The notes under the pieces are model-generated. The model was not told where the DNA came from, ran no database searches, and worked only from the letters and a program-made list of their open reading frames with translations. Made by a program: the position numbers and the translations under genes. DNA of 64,000 nucleotides from Gonocerus acuteangulatus. Lineage: Eukaryota; Arthropoda; Insecta; Hemiptera; Coreidae. Shown piece by piece: positions 33,861-46,048 of this stretch. How positions within the stretch are numbered: position 1 is the first letter of the stretch; every line of letters begins with the position of its first letter. The stretch is taken from NCBI GenBank assembly GCA_946811695.1, contig OX328124.1, positions 58,401,459 through 58,465,458 on the forward strand. The letters are read 5' to 3'.

Positions 33861-34770
33861 AAAACTTCGAAATGGTTAGTTTTGTTCTTTTGAACGGGGA
33901 TTTGTCCCCGGTTTATACTACTTTTTAACATGTAGTTTTCGTTTTTTAAATTTTAGTTAACAATAAAATGAGTATTTCAGTAAAGCAAGCTAAGAAAATG
34001 TGAAACGTATTGGTTATAGTGTTTCCAAGAGTGTAGGTTGAGAAAGAGGATGGAGTAATTTCCGCTTAGGATAGTATACTTTTCTACAGATTATGGCGCC
34101 TAAAATTTTACTTCTTTTTGAGATTTAATTTCATATTTTTCACGAAAGATCAAACCTATAGATATATACTCCTATTTTTTTCCTAATTGTACTATGGATT
34201 TGAACGGAAACGTGCTTAGATGACGCCGTTCCAACGAGTCGGACTTTTTATTGAATAGAAACCGGTGCCCCTGATGTGATTCTATTGTAGAGACTCATTG
34301 GTGGATGGTGTGCATAATAATGCGATAAATTATACAAGGAAATGCTGACTTTTGTATTATTTACAACCGCGCTCAGTCGGGCATATTCTCAGAAGATATG
34401 ACTAATCTTTCAGTAATATTTTTACTCAGACTTAATTAGTGTAATGATTTGTGATCTAATAGCATTCAAATTGGTTAGTTATAAATATTTTCATTAAACT
34501 TTACCACTGAGGGGGCTACGTCTTAACTGAAAATGTGTCACCCTTGCTTTTGAAGGGGCCTTAGGATTAAGATAGGAAGGGTGACACAAGTGCCCTGTGG
34601 TGCATAAGCTAGGAAGATAGGTACATACAGTTTTGATGGTTGATAAAGAGATATTTACCATGTCTTTCACAGTCATAACTATGACGGTGTGAATAAAACC
34701 GATTTTTGAGTTGTATCACTTTAGAAATACTAGTGCGATGTATTTCTACCTACCTTTTAATAAAAATTTT
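33861..34770. other. Unannotated DNA with a small inverted pair
   Basis: 34500-34600 contains gtgtcacccttgcttttga and a nearby gatagg-aagggtgacac string that can pair with it. No coding signal. Confidence 0.4.
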
Positions 34771-34776
34771 TTTTTT

Positions 34777-34960
34777 GGTCTCCCGTGGTCTAGTGGCTAG
34801 CGCATTAGTTTCTTATCCGGGAGACTGTGGGTTCGATTCCCAACGGCGGCAGAATTTTCTCATCTCACAGTTCGTTGAGAAAATTCCTTGGTGCACCAGG
34901 ATGTCGGCGCTAATGACCGAGACGTCAATGCGCCGTAAAAAAAGATAAATAAAAAATAAA
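34777..34960 (+). repeat. tRNA-derived SINE (SINE-A)
   Basis: A tRNA-like head starts ggtctcccgtggtctagtgg, with an A box and a B box (gtgggttcgattccc). The body has two facing ttttctcatctcac / gttgagaaaattcc strings. The 3' end is tcaatgcgccgt followed by an A-rich tail. It is the same family as 56229-56440, 62470-62532, 9132-9190, 54296-54346 and 60327-60505. Confidence 0.85.
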
Positions 34961-35059
34961 CATTTTTCTCATTATTTCTATTTTACTAAACTGTACTCTG
35001 GCCGAGGATTTGGTAAGATAAATTTTCACTCAGTATTAAAGAAAACATATTTAATGATA

Positions 35060-35640
35060 AATTACCGGACCAGTTTAATGGAATGTATACAAAATGAAAT
35101 GCTAAAATTTAGACATGACGGGATCAACTCATAATAAATCAAAATTCCATCTAATTTACAACGATCTTAGTATTGCTGAAAATAGTTACATTAAGGACAC
35201 GAAAATAAATTACATTTTATGAGGTTAATCCTTAAGGCGCATGGAGAACTCCTGAATCTAAATTATAAGCCGTGGGATCCTACTAAAATATGTAATTGCA
35301 GTATGTGCAATAGTAATGAAAACGAAACCGTTTTTCACTTCTTAGGAAAATTCTTTGTAATTAATGTATTTAAAAATAGTGGTTTAACAAAACAACCCGA
35401 GAAGAATCTTCAACAATTGGTTACCTCAATGACGAGGACCACCAGCTGTTACGGTTTATTTTTTTAACGTTATTTATAGTAATATTTATTGTATTGTAAT
35501 TCTGATGGTAGGCAACCATTTTTTTTTTCGTTTTATTAAATAGAAACCTCCATACAGATCTGCATTTTAATGATAACGCAAGATTTAAACGAAACGTGTA
35601 ATAAAGGTATGTATTTGTTGGAAGGTAATTGCCGTGTATT
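35060..35640 (+). pseudogene. LINE 3'-terminal fragment (C-terminal Cys/His tail)
   Basis: Two overlapping frames give a stretch reading HNKSKFHLIYNDLS and then HGELLNLNYKPWD, followed by CNCSMCNSNENETVFHFLG. This resembles the C-x-C-x-x-C...H-F tail found after the RT in CR1/L2-like arthropod LINEs. A frameshift and stops separate the parts. The 3' end near 35595 has aacgaaacgtgtaataaagg. Clade is an inference. Confidence 0.5.
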
Positions 35641-36045
35641 AATCTCGTCTTGACAGAAATAAGATAAAATAAACCGTCCTATAATGGAAAAATAAATTGA
35701 AGATAATACTTAAGGGCTGACAGCTAACACCTACACATTCCATCTACCTGATTCACTTCCACATTTACAGATCGTTTAAAATATTACTTCTATCAAGATT
35801 TAGGATAGGGCAAAACAATAAGTTCAACGAAGATAAGAGACCGATCTTTGCCTCGCCCACCTGTAAGTATACCGGATTGATGCCTTCAAGACATTGATTT
35901 AAGTAGTAGACAATCATAACCAACAAAAACAAATCGTCAGCTTCAAGTGTTCCATCGCTCAACACCTATTTTTGTTTGCCTTTTTTAGAAATGTAAAACG
36001 AACGTGCCTATATTTTTTTGTAACACCTGAGACTATCATACTGTG
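35641..36045. other. Unannotated spacer
   Basis: Nothing recognised. Confidence 0.4.
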
Positions 36046-36405
36046 TTTACGCCTGTAATAGCTGCAATAAATTGCTTTGAGGAAGTGCCAGTAAAAACAA
36101 TGTATGTAGGTTATTGAAAATATACTGTAATGCTTACTGTTTAAAATAGTTAAGTATGATTAACTGCAGAGAAATGTATAAGCTTAAAACTCGCTAATTA
36201 TTTTTTTTTTTTTAAATATGTATTATTTACGCCTGTAATAGCTGCAGTAAATTGCTTTGAGGAAATGCCAGTAATTACAGTGTATGTAGGTTATTGAAAA
36301 TATACTGTAAAGCTTACTGTTTAAATAGTTAAGCATGAATAACTGCAGAGAAATGTATAAGCTCAAAACTCGCTAATTATTTTTTTTTAAATATGTATTA
36401 TTTAC
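36046..36405. repeat. Tandem duplication, two units of 180 bp
   Basis: The unit starts tttacgcctgtaatagctgc. The second copy at 36226 differs from the first by only a few bases and indels in the poly-T run. Confidence 0.9.
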
Positions 36406-37130
36406 AGTACATATTTTGTCATTAGAGGCCCTATGCCGTGATTGTTAAAGAATGTTCTTACTAGAAGTAAAATAATGTTAAAAAAGGTCGATAATCTCTA
36501 TATAATAATAATACAGGGACGTTGACAACTAAAAAAAATAATGATATTCACTGATACTGATTCGAAATTGGATGAAATAGTAATACGATATCGATAATAT
36601 TACAAAGGAATAATTTATGGTGGTTCTACGTAATAATTAAAACTTTAATGTAATTCTTGAACGAAGAGAGCTTTTTAAAACCTCAAATTCCACGTTACCA
36701 TCTTGGATTCGTTATATTAAATAATGATTGCATGATTAAAATGAGAGGAAATGTTTCATACAATATTTTTGTTGTATTTACCAGGATGGAGGAAGGAAGT
36801 CGGTAGATGTTTCTAAAGGCCTCTTTACCTCAGGGCCAGTAAGATCCAACTTTTTGCTCTTAAATAGAATCTAAATGGAAGGGTGTATTGTCTTCATTCA
36901 ACACTTTTCCAGACAAACTTCAACAACTGCGGTGCTTCTCGCAGCTAATTACAATTTTAACTAAAAAGGAGACAACAATAACTTCAGATTGCCTTAATTC
37001 TTTATTAACTTCTTTCATTAAGCTACATTCACTCAAATTAAAGTAAAAAAAGATAATACTGGGCAGCATATTTTAATTAGCTTTAGTAAATTGCGGAAAT
37101 ATTCTGTAATAATACATAGAAATATGAATT
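36406..37130. other. Unannotated AT-rich DNA
   Basis: Nothing recognised. Confidence 0.4.
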
Positions 37131-37600
37131 GAATCTATTGTCTGTAGCACATTCCTTCGGAAGGTTGCACTCATGGGAAAATGTTTGAAATATTTCTTAA
37201 TATCTTCATCGCCCCCACCTACAGGCAACAAAAATGCCAGCCAAATATATATATATATATATTTCAAAGGGGGTTTACACGATTCAAACCAAATTTGGAC
37301 GGTCGATAAAGGTCCTAAAGTTACACATTTCGGCCCGATTTCTAGGTGTTCTGGAATCGACGTTACATGCAAAAACGTTTAAATTTGACTTTTATTTTGA
37401 GAACCCCCCGAGAATTTTCTTTTAGTACTTCCCGAGATAACAAAATAGTCATTAATATAGTTCGAAAAAGAAAGCTCTCTTCTTTTCAAAACGTAACCTA
37501 CATTTTTCGCTTACAAATTTTTAGAACTCTAGGTAAATTTTCGACACTTTTTTCAGTTGAACGCCTTGTTAGTAGAATCCCTACTATTCCCTAACTTCTT
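37130..37600 (+). repeat. Family A leading block plus unknown repeat
   Basis: 37145-37245 matches the leading block of family A (cactcatgggaaaatgtttg..cttcatcg), then (TA)n at 37243-37262. A different sequence follows, starting tttcaaagggggtttacacg. The same leading block lies inverted at 60500-60600. Confidence 0.5.
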
Positions 37601-37893
37601 ATTACCTCGACGGCTGATTATAAACCATAACTAATATAAAAGCTCTGAATGTTTTCTGTTCTCTGTAGTTTTTATTATGGAATAGTTTTAGCTTACGAAT
37701 TTCAAAGGCATTATATATTTTTTATTTAGATATCTGATAGGATGCAAGTGGACCCTTTTTGCAAATCATTTTTCTTTATGTAATTTTGCATCAAAGGAAC
37801 AGGTACTGACATATGATTAAAAATTTCGTATCTTATAATTAATATATTTAAATATTTATAATGAGATGTAGATAGTTAGCCGTCGACGTGATA

Positions 37894-38130
37894 AGCAGTC
37901 AGGGAATAGTTGGGATTCGGATAGAAAAACATCAGTCGATATTTCTAAAAACCTATATTAAGGACGTTTCGACTACTCTTTGGTAGCCTTTGTCAACTAA
38001 AAGAGAAAACACAAATGCAGAATTAATAAACAGAATAGTTGAACCAATAAAGAGATATGGTAGATCTAAAAATAAAAATCACTTATATGAACAGTTTTCA
38101 TAGCCAAATCCCAACTATTCCCTGACTGCT
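37894..38130. mobile_element. Short element with 27-bp inverted termini and hammerhead-like core
   Basis: The ends are agcagtcagggaatagttgg and its inverse, extending to 27 bp. On the minus strand 37968-38000 has a 6-bp stem GGCUAC/GUAGUC followed by GAAACGUC, like the 3' half of a hammerhead. The CUGANGA box is altered (UUGACAA), so activity is doubtful. A related but diverged sequence is at 61250-61400. Confidence 0.5.
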
Positions 38131-38520
38131 TAAATATTTATATCAAGTTAGATTTTTTAATTTTAACATAAAGTGATATATTCTGACAGTTCATAGATAT
38201 ATTGAAATATATCTGTAGAGCCTTTGAGTAGAGTTATTGGCCTAGAGCTGGCTATAGTGGCTACCGATGGTAGTGAACTCATGTGAGTGGTCCTCTGCTC
38301 CTGACAGTCCCACTCGTCCTCTTCTAACTCTCTACGTGACCTATGATGGGAGTGCGAGGAACGGCTACAAAATCACATACTTTTAGTGGGTTTCCAACCC
38401 AACGCTGTAACAAATAAAACCCGGCTTATAAAGTGAGACGATGACACAGTCCGGACTTGCTGACGAGAAATGTAGAATCTTCATAAGCCATTGATCACAT
38501 GAAAAACCAGGTCGTTCAAA
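38131..38520. other. Unannotated spacer
   Basis: Moderately GC-rich (38220-38470) but without a motif that I can name. Confidence 0.4.
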
Positions 38521-38526
38521 TTTATG

Positions 38527-38527
<1 letters not shown>

Positions 38528-38583
<56 letters not shown>

Positions 38584-38620
38584 GTATATAAGTATATGTA
38601 TATATATATATTTATATATA

Positions 38621-38676
<56 letters not shown>
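38528..38676. repeat. (TA)n microsatellite with TATG/TATT interruptions
   Basis: Long TA array. Apparent open frames across it are repeat artefacts. Confidence 0.95.
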
Positions 38677-38677
<1 letters not shown>

Positions 38678-38722
38678 TTTTTAGGGTTCTTCGCTCGGGA
38701 GAATTATTGATGCTAATGCGGT

Positions 38723-38923
38723 CTTCCCCAGCGGTCGGTTTTTGTGGGTGATGTTTCGCAGAAATTCCATTCTTCTTTATCAGACTGTTGTCCATGTTTT
38801 TAACTTTTTTTGTTTGTTATTTTATAAAAAACAAAAAAAAAAGTTAAAAACATGGACAACAGTCTGATAAAGCAGAATGGAATTTCTACGAAATATCACC
38901 CACAAAAACCGATTGCTGGAGAA
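38723..38923. repeat. Near-perfect hairpin, arms of about 95 bp
   Basis: The left arm reads gtgggtgatgtttcgcagaa and onward. The right arm repeats it inverted with a few changes (cgaaatatcacccac). The loop is about 10 bp. It is bracketed by (TA)n arrays at 38528-38676 and 38934-38992. The minus strand of the left arm has CUGAUAA...GCGAAACAUCAC, faintly like a Penelope terminal motif. Confidence 0.8.
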
Positions 38924-38933
38924 TGTGTGCATA

Positions 38934-38955
38934 TATATGTATGTATGTATGTATA

Positions 38956-38992
<37 letters not shown>
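38934..38992. repeat. (TA)n / (TATG)n microsatellite
   Basis: Simple repeat to the right of the hairpin. Confidence 0.95.
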
Positions 38993-38995
<3 letters not shown>

Positions 38996-38999
38996 TTGA

Positions 39000-39690
39000 T
39001 ATGTATATAAAGGGCTCTACCGGCATAAAAGAAATATAAAGATATGTAAACCCATGATTTTGTTTTTGCCGAAATTAAATTATGTTTAATACATTTGAAT
39101 AAAGAACGAATTACATATTATTTTTTGCTGTATAACATACTATACAAAGTATATCGGTGTTGTCTTTTGACAATGCAATTTTGTCGATTACAGGTGGAAA
39201 TTATCTTAAAACTTTGAATTAATAAATACAGTTAACTCTCGCTGTGCCGAACTTGTATAAATCAAAGTGAATCTGTGGCCCTGATTCATTACAAATAAAT
39301 TTCATTTCAATAAGTCAATTTCAGGACACAATCGTGAACCATTCGGGGACTTCTAGGACTTCCACCTCTAAGAGTCGAACTCTTTGATGATTTCTAAATC
39401 ATCACCTCTATAATTCGAATTCCAATACGTCACAGATTCTCTAATCACTTTTAGTCGCCACGGCGCATGTATCTGCTAACAGACTCAATGAAAGTTATCT
39501 GTGATGATCCTGAATGTGATCCTTATTATGGGGAGGGTATTTTTGCCTAATTGCAGCCAACATGAATTGACGAAGAATCAGAGGAATAAGTGATCACAAA
39601 AGAATCTTCTACAATTAGACAAGCCATGTATACGGTTAATACTTGTGACAACGTCGATCATCACATGTAACTAAGTAAAATTTCATAAAT
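39000..39690. other. Unannotated spacer
   Basis: AT-rich. No motif seen. Confidence 0.4.
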
Positions 39691-40329
39691 AATTATGAAA
39701 AAGTCCGTCACGCAGGAACTGCATAACTAAGCACTTTCCTCAGAATTTGGGTAGTGTAGACTGCGTTCCAGAATAATTTACTTAAAATATCCTATATAAT
39801 GAAATAAAAGTCCGTCATGCAGGAGCTGCATAACTAAGCACTTTCCTCAGAATTGGGTAGTGTCGATTGCATTCCTGAATAATTTGCTTAAAATAACCTA
39901 TATAGATAAATAAAATAAAAACATAAATAACACCTGTTTCAATTCAATCCAAACATAGTACAATGTAAATCCCCCCTTCCGATAGACCGATTTAGTTCAT
40001 TTTTACAACACATCTTTCTTATTAGATACCCAGGACGTATACTGCGTTTCGTTACAATACAGCAGAAATTACGACCGGTATGAGCAAATTAGTAATTTCT
40101 GTCCGGAGTAAACTCCCCCTTCTAGTCAACCGATTTAGTTTATTTTTACAACACATTTTTCTCTTCAGTTGACCACAACTAATACCGAGTTTCGTTGAAA
40201 TATAACGAAAATGATGGCTGGTATTGACAAAAAAACTACTTTGGCTCCGGAGTAAACCCCCCCCCCCTCCGGATGGACCGATTTTGTTGGTTAACGAACT
40301 CGTTCAATCGTTTGATGGGGGAATACTAC
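39690..40329 (-). repeat. Family A repeat, inverted copy, part split by the BEL element
   Basis: Its tail block is duplicated in tandem (39705 and 39806, period about 101 bp, with gcataactaagcactttcct). Then come two G/C-tract units and aacgaactcgttcaatcgtt. Similarity to the family continues on the far side of the BEL insertion at 46661-46745. Confidence 0.75.
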
Positions 40330-40941
40330 TGTTCGCGAAAGCCGCTCAACGAAACATACTCCGTGAGGTGCTGCCACCTAGCGGTGTGCCCGGGAACTAT
40401 TTGCCCGCGGCAGTACGAAGCTGCACGAAAAGACAGGTTGGGAAGAGATAGTCGCCAAGCAGACAAAGTGTGGAGCATCTAAGTTTTTCTCTCCCCAAGT
40501 TTTATACACCAATTATGGAGGAGTAAACATCTAAGCCACCCAGGACGAGCGAAGGGAGCAGGAAATGGTGTTAGCCAGCCCACCATGATTTGGAGAGCAA
40601 GAAAATGCAGCACATTACAGGGCTTATACATTATGCTTAAACACATAATCGTCAAGACACCAGGTACCTCTCTTAATTTATCATTTATGAAGATCCAGCA
40701 AAACCGTTCAACAGTTCAACCATCAGCAGCAGCTCATCATTCCCATGCTCAAAATTTAACTAACCCAATAACAATAAATATGTTCCTGCTTTTGGCTTTA
40801 CACCCCCATCTAATTAATTATATTTTCCAAAATAAATCCTGATTTTAAATTTAACCTATGTACAAATCTCTGCAGTCCTTCACCACCAGTGGTCTACTCT
40901 AAACCATATAAAAAATGGTAGAGTGACCACAATCGCAAACA
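40330..40941 (+). repeat. BEL 5' LTR
   Basis: It begins tgttcgcgaaagccgctcaa and ends ccacaatcgcaaaca. It contains an open frame of 85 codons that is repeated identically in the 3' LTR and has no coding likelihood. Confidence 0.93.
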
Positions 40942-40960
40942 TGGTCCTCCGGGCCGGATC
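40942..40960 (+). promoter_or_regulatory. Primer binding site candidate, tandemly duplicated
   Basis: Directly after the LTR stands tggtcctccgggccgg, starting with TGG as expected for pairing to a tRNA CCA end. The LTR end plus this site recur about 40 bp on (aaacatggtcctccgggc near 40977). I cannot name the tRNA. Confidence 0.5.
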
Positions 40961-41009
40961 TGTACCAGTAAATCATAAACATGGTCCTCCGGGCAGAGAT
41001 CTGTATCAG

Positions 41010-42023
41010 TTAGATAATTTTGGTAAAAATAGTCTTATATTCAGGCAATAAAAAATATATTGATATGGATTTGTGAATTAATTGCTATAAAATATTATTA
41101 TTTTCAAATCACATCAAGTCTATACCATTTTGTATTAATTATCATGAACTAATCAGTTTAAAAATTCTCTTCATGATCCAAATCAGACTTGATCATTTTT
41201 CAAATGCGTTGATTAGACTATTTTAATGTTTAAATAATTTCTATAAATGTTTGAAGACATATTTAACTCAAGTAATTGACATTAGCCCAACATGAGAACT
41301 TACATTCAATTATATTATTAAATTATTCATATTATTGTCTCATGTTCATCTCTCAATTACCTTATAGATTTTATTCTTTATATTTTTTAATTTAATTACA
41401 ATATGTTCTTCAATCATTCATTAATGATCTGGGTAGACAATAAGATTCTCATAAATATCATTTATATCTTTATTTTCTAGATATGTATCACACAGGTATT
41501 ATTATTATTTCACATAAAGTCAATTCATTTGTTATTCCACACATAAACACCTATTTAAAACACAATTCTTCTTCCACTGTGACTGATCCTCATGGTTTTC
41601 TCAAACTAGGGAGGCTTCGCTCAGCTAGCTGTTTCTCCACCTAGACTCAGTCCATAGAGGTAGTAGTTGCCAAGTAAAGTTACAGTGGCCCCGCTCTCGT
41701 GACGTCACACTCTCCTTGGTTTCTTTTCGTGACAGTCACCTTATGTATGATGTGTTTTAAATTGCTTTTGATTATTTTAATGGTTTTTATTGACTTAAGC
41801 TTAGCCTGTTGTACTAATGTAATCCAATCATCTTACTTTAATGTTTCGTCTGCTCAGTCCGTTCTCTTCTCAAGTTTTATTTATTTTGTTGTTCTTATTG
41901 GTACCTGAACATTTTCTATCTCTATTTATATCCTTGCTTCTTCCTTTTGCTCTATTGTTCTCATTCTTTTATTTGTTTGGCTAACTCCTTGCTCCGCTCC
42001 TGCTCGATCTGGTTGGCTGCTTT
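41010..42023 (+). other. BEL 5' leader
   Basis: About 1 kb of AT-rich leader between the primer site and the gag start, becoming C/T-rich near 41580-42020. No protein motif. Confidence 0.5.
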
Positions 42024-45000
42024 GTGTTTGTTTTAAATATGCCTGAAGATCAAGACGCTCAAAGGCGTCAAGCGACGAAATCCACTGATTATCTTAATCA
42101 AGCCAACGCACTTGAACGCAAAATGCGCCTTTTAAAGCGCAACATCATTGGAATCGGCGACATTACATTGAACGATATCGCAGATGACGACATACGTAGC
42201 TTCGAGGCGAGATATCTCGTCGCGAAGGAAGAGTGGGAGGAATTCTGCTGCACATGGGACAAACGCGACTCACTACATCTGCTTTTGGGAGAAAGCGATA
42301 TTTTCCCTAATAAAGATTGGGATGCGGTATACACCAAGCTACGGTCTGAAATTATCTCTGCTAAAGCCATTCTACTCTCCCTCAAGGACCGCGACTCTTT
42401 AAGGAAAGCTGAAAAAACCGAATTGCCAACAATGACCTCCCGCGGCCCCGAGCTCGATAAGATCCCAATTCCCACATTCTCAGGCGACCTCCTACAATGG
42501 ACCCACTTCAGAGACACGTTCCGCTCCATGATACACGATCGCAAATCTCTCAGCAAAATTGAGAAATTTCATTATCTGATAGCAGCTCTCAAAGGAGAAT
42601 CCGCGTCATTAGTTTCCAATTTCACCATCGCGGATGAGTCCTACGATCAAGCTTGGGAGAAGGTAACAAAGACCTATGACAACCCTCGAGTATTAGCTCG
42701 TCTTCTAGTTCATCGCATCGTGGATTGTGAAGTTACCTCTGCCAAATCGGAACAGCAGAAATATGATAGGTTTCTTACAGGCGTTGCTGATAGTATCGAG
42801 GCCTTTAACTCTCTCAAACTCGAGAATCCTTGCGAATTCATATTATCCACATTAGCCCTGCGCGCTCTTGACGCTGAAACGAGGAAACAATTCGAATTAT
42901 CTCGAGAGTCCAGCAAGGACCTTCCGAAAACTGAGGACGTAATAACATTCATTCGCCAAAGGAAACTCGCCCTCAAGATGTCACAGGATGTATCAGGAAC
43001 AAGCTCAAGCAGTAGGTCTTCATCGAACTCTCGTGTTAGCTGCCCCAACCGAAACTCCTCGCGGTACAAAGCGGTTTCATTTCACACCAGCAGCGATTCC
43101 TCGGACTCTCAAAGTTCTAAGTCCCGAGAAACCAGTCCTAAGCCCGTTCAATGCCTTTTCTGCCAAGGCGCCCACACCTGTGCGAAGTGCGAAAGATTTA
43201 AGAAACTTCCTGTAGAGCAACGGGCATCGATAATACGTTCTTGGAAGGTGTGTTTCAACTGTTTAAAAAAAGGGCACAGAGTAGGAAACTGCCGTTCCAA
43301 ATTTCGCTGCATCTACTGCAGGAATAAACATCATTCGCTGATCCATCGAGATGATCGTGGAGTCACCAAGGATGAGGAACCGGCTCATGACAAAAGACAA
43401 TCTCCAGTTGCAGACACTCAAGACAAGTCCTTCATCGGTTTTGGCTCAGCCCAGAAATCATGCTCAAGGAGCACCGTACTCCTCGGAACCGTGCGCACCT
43501 TGATTAGAGGTTCAAGAGGTGATTTCCACACCGCACATGCTCTCCTCGACTCGGGCAGTCAAAATACCTTCATGACTTCCTCTCTCGCAAAGAAGATAGG
43601 TGCTAAGATTTGCCCTTCCAAGGTGTCCATCACAAGCCTCGCAGGATCAACCCTACCAGCACACCTAGTGAAAGGATCCACACACTGCGTTTTACGCCCA
43701 CTCGCTGGAGACACAGAGTTAAAGGTGACACCGTTGGTCATCGATCACATTACATCTGATTTGCCCAGTATCAGCCTACCAACATCACTTTCCAGCAAGC
43801 TTATGGATTTACCCTTGGCCGATCACCAATTTGGAGAGTCTAAACCCATCGACATACTGTTAGGAGGAGTTGTCTTCCATCAAATTATTTCCGGCGCATC
43901 TAAACCCTCTGACATCGATGGTTTGTCATTGTTGCCCACCAAATTCGGACTCGTTGTCGCCGGCACATTGAATGATCACCCCTCTACTTCTCATCACTCA
44001 TTCTTTATCGAAAGGCATCATTCAATTGAGGATGACATGAAGTTGTTTTGGGAGATTGAAGAGCCCAAACCTGTTGACCGAACCGACCCCGAAGATGCCT
44101 ATTGCGAGGAATTTTACTCGAAGACACTTTCTCGAGATGACGAGGGACGATTTATAGTGAGACTGCCCTTCAAGGAAGGCGTTCCGATCGGCGACAACAG
44201 AGATATTGCATACCGCCGTTTCTACGCTCTGGAAACTAGATTCCGAAAGGATCCCGCGTTTTTTCATAAATATTCCGAATTCATGCAGGAATACAGGGAC
44301 CTCGGACACATGTCTCCCGCAACAACTGAGTCCTCGTATCTCATCCCTCACCATGGCGTTTGGCAGGAGGGCCCCCACGGCGACATGAAGCTGAGGGTAG
44401 TTTTCGATGCGTCATGCCCTTCGTCATCAGGTTACAGTCTCAATGACGCACTCCTATCGGGACCCAAGCTACAAGAAGATTTGTGCAACGTTCTGATCCG
44501 TTTTCGCCTCTATGCCATTCCTCTATGTGCGGACATGGTTAAGATGTATCGCCAAGTTGTTGTTCACGAAGAAGACAGAAAATTCCAGCACATCCTGTGG
44601 CGCGATTCACCCAACAAGGCAATTCAGGTAATGGAGCTCAATACCGTAACATATGGGCTTAAGTCAAGCGCATATCAAGCACTTCGAGCCGTAAGGCGAC
44701 TTGTAGAAATCCATGGGTCAGAATTCCCCTTAGCCGCAAGTCGCGTTTTAGAGAACTGCTACGTTGACGACCTGTGCAGCGGAGCTGACACCCTAGAAGA
44801 AGCTCTTCTACTTCAAAACCAGTTATGCGGTTTATTCGCAAAAGGCGGATTTACCCTCAGCAAGTGGGCTTCGACCGAACCAATGCTTCTTCCTGCCAAA
44901 GAACTACATAGCGAATCTGTAGCCATCAGAATCGACGACTCCACCAAAATATTAGGTCTACTTTGGCGTTCATCAAATGATTCCTTTTCCTATTCGGTCA

Positions 45001-45653
45001 AACCCCCTCATCCTTGTCCGGTCACTAAACGGCACATGCTGTCGTCAATATCGCGTATCTTTGACCCACTTGGACTGCTTGCTCCCGTAGTCTTCATCGC
45101 CAAGTCATTGCTCCAAGAGGTCTGGAAAGCGAAGACCGACTGGGACGAAGAACTCCCACACGATCTCCAAGCTGCCTGGATGGAACTTACAACCGATTGG
45201 CCAGCCCCGTCTTCTATCTCGATTCCACGATACATCACTGAACCCCTAGCTGTTCGCCGCTTGGTTGGCTTCTGTGATGCATCATCCAAGGGATACAGCG
45301 CTGCCTTATACTTGCACTCCATGAGCTCAGATGGCGAAGTCAAGGTCTCGCTTGTTAAACGCAAAACCAAAGTATCTCCTTTAAAGTTCACATCAATGCC
45401 ACAACAGTTGCACAAGGATGCCTCGATGAAAAAGGGGACAGATTATGTCCACATTTCACCTTTCTTCGATGAACAGGGGATCCTCAGGGTGGGCGGCAGA
45501 TTGAAGAATTCACCCAGGAAGATTTCAACCCATCATCAAATCGGGAGACCTCGTGATCCTTGTGGAAAGAAGACCACTTCTAGGACAATGGCCCGTAAGA
45601 CGAGTCACATTACCCTGGTCGCGACGGAATCATTCGCGTTGTGGATGTCCTAA
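42024..45653 (+). pseudogene. BEL/Pao gag-pol polyprotein, integrase region deleted
   Basis: 1209 codons in one frame. Gag comes first, with a DUF1759-like domain (IPTFSGDLLQWTHFRDTF, residues ~150-170). Then come a Cys-rich segment at ~377 and a CCHC knuckle at 410 (CFNCLKKGHRVGNC). The aspartic protease follows, with LLDSGSQNTF (Asp ~509). The RT has VVFDAS, LCADMVKMY (motif A) and YVDD at 913-916. RNase H begins at FCDAS (~1085). Two joins show missing parts: near 45402, where RNase H breaks off after FTSMP, and near 45515-45535, where the pre-integrase segment (GILRVGGRLKNS) runs straight into the last part of integrase. That end lies in another frame and continues to about 45737. The DDE integrase core is absent. 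RT looks complete, integration does not. Confidence 0.88.
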
Positions 45654-46048
45654 CCCCCACCGGCAAGACTTTAACTAGGGCAGTTACGTCCCTTGTTCCT
45701 TTATTTCACGCTGAAACGGAAGATCGTTCAGCTAGTTGAATATCCAAGTTTGGCTCTTTTGTTTTCGTTATTCTTCTTCATTATGGAATTTGTTTACTTT
45801 ATCCTTATTTTAAACATTTTTTTTTTGGAAGTAGTTTCAATTTGTATTTGGTACACACCTATTTAACGCCACATATTAGAAGTTTTTATTCTCATTATTG
45901 TAATTTTGTTTACATACTTTTCTCACCTCTGTGAAACTGTATTTGTAGGTTGAACTATTTATCAACAAACTTGTATGTACCCTTGTAATATTCTCTATTT
46001 TTATTTTTTGTATTGTAAATTAGCTTAAACTAATTTAGGTGGGCGGTT
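45654..46048 (+). other. BEL 3' leader and remnant integrase tail
   Basis: To about 45737 another frame still reads the integrase C-terminal tail (DGIIRVVDV then LTPTGKTLTRAV) to a TGA. AT-rich non-coding DNA and a short purine tract (aggtgggcgg) before the 3' LTR follow; the tract may serve as the polypurine tract. Confidence 0.6.

Noticed and set aside
38481..38795. 104-codon frame rich in Ile and Tyr, and similar ones at 37073-37372 and 63426-63626
   Set aside because: Translations of (TA)n arrays.
40585..40842. 85-codon frame, repeated at 46304-46561
   Set aside because: It lies inside both LTRs and is identical for that reason. No protein motif.
42098..45415. Antisense open frames of 60-150 codons in the BEL region
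   Set aside because: Shadows of the well-supported gag-pol frame, without motifs of their own.
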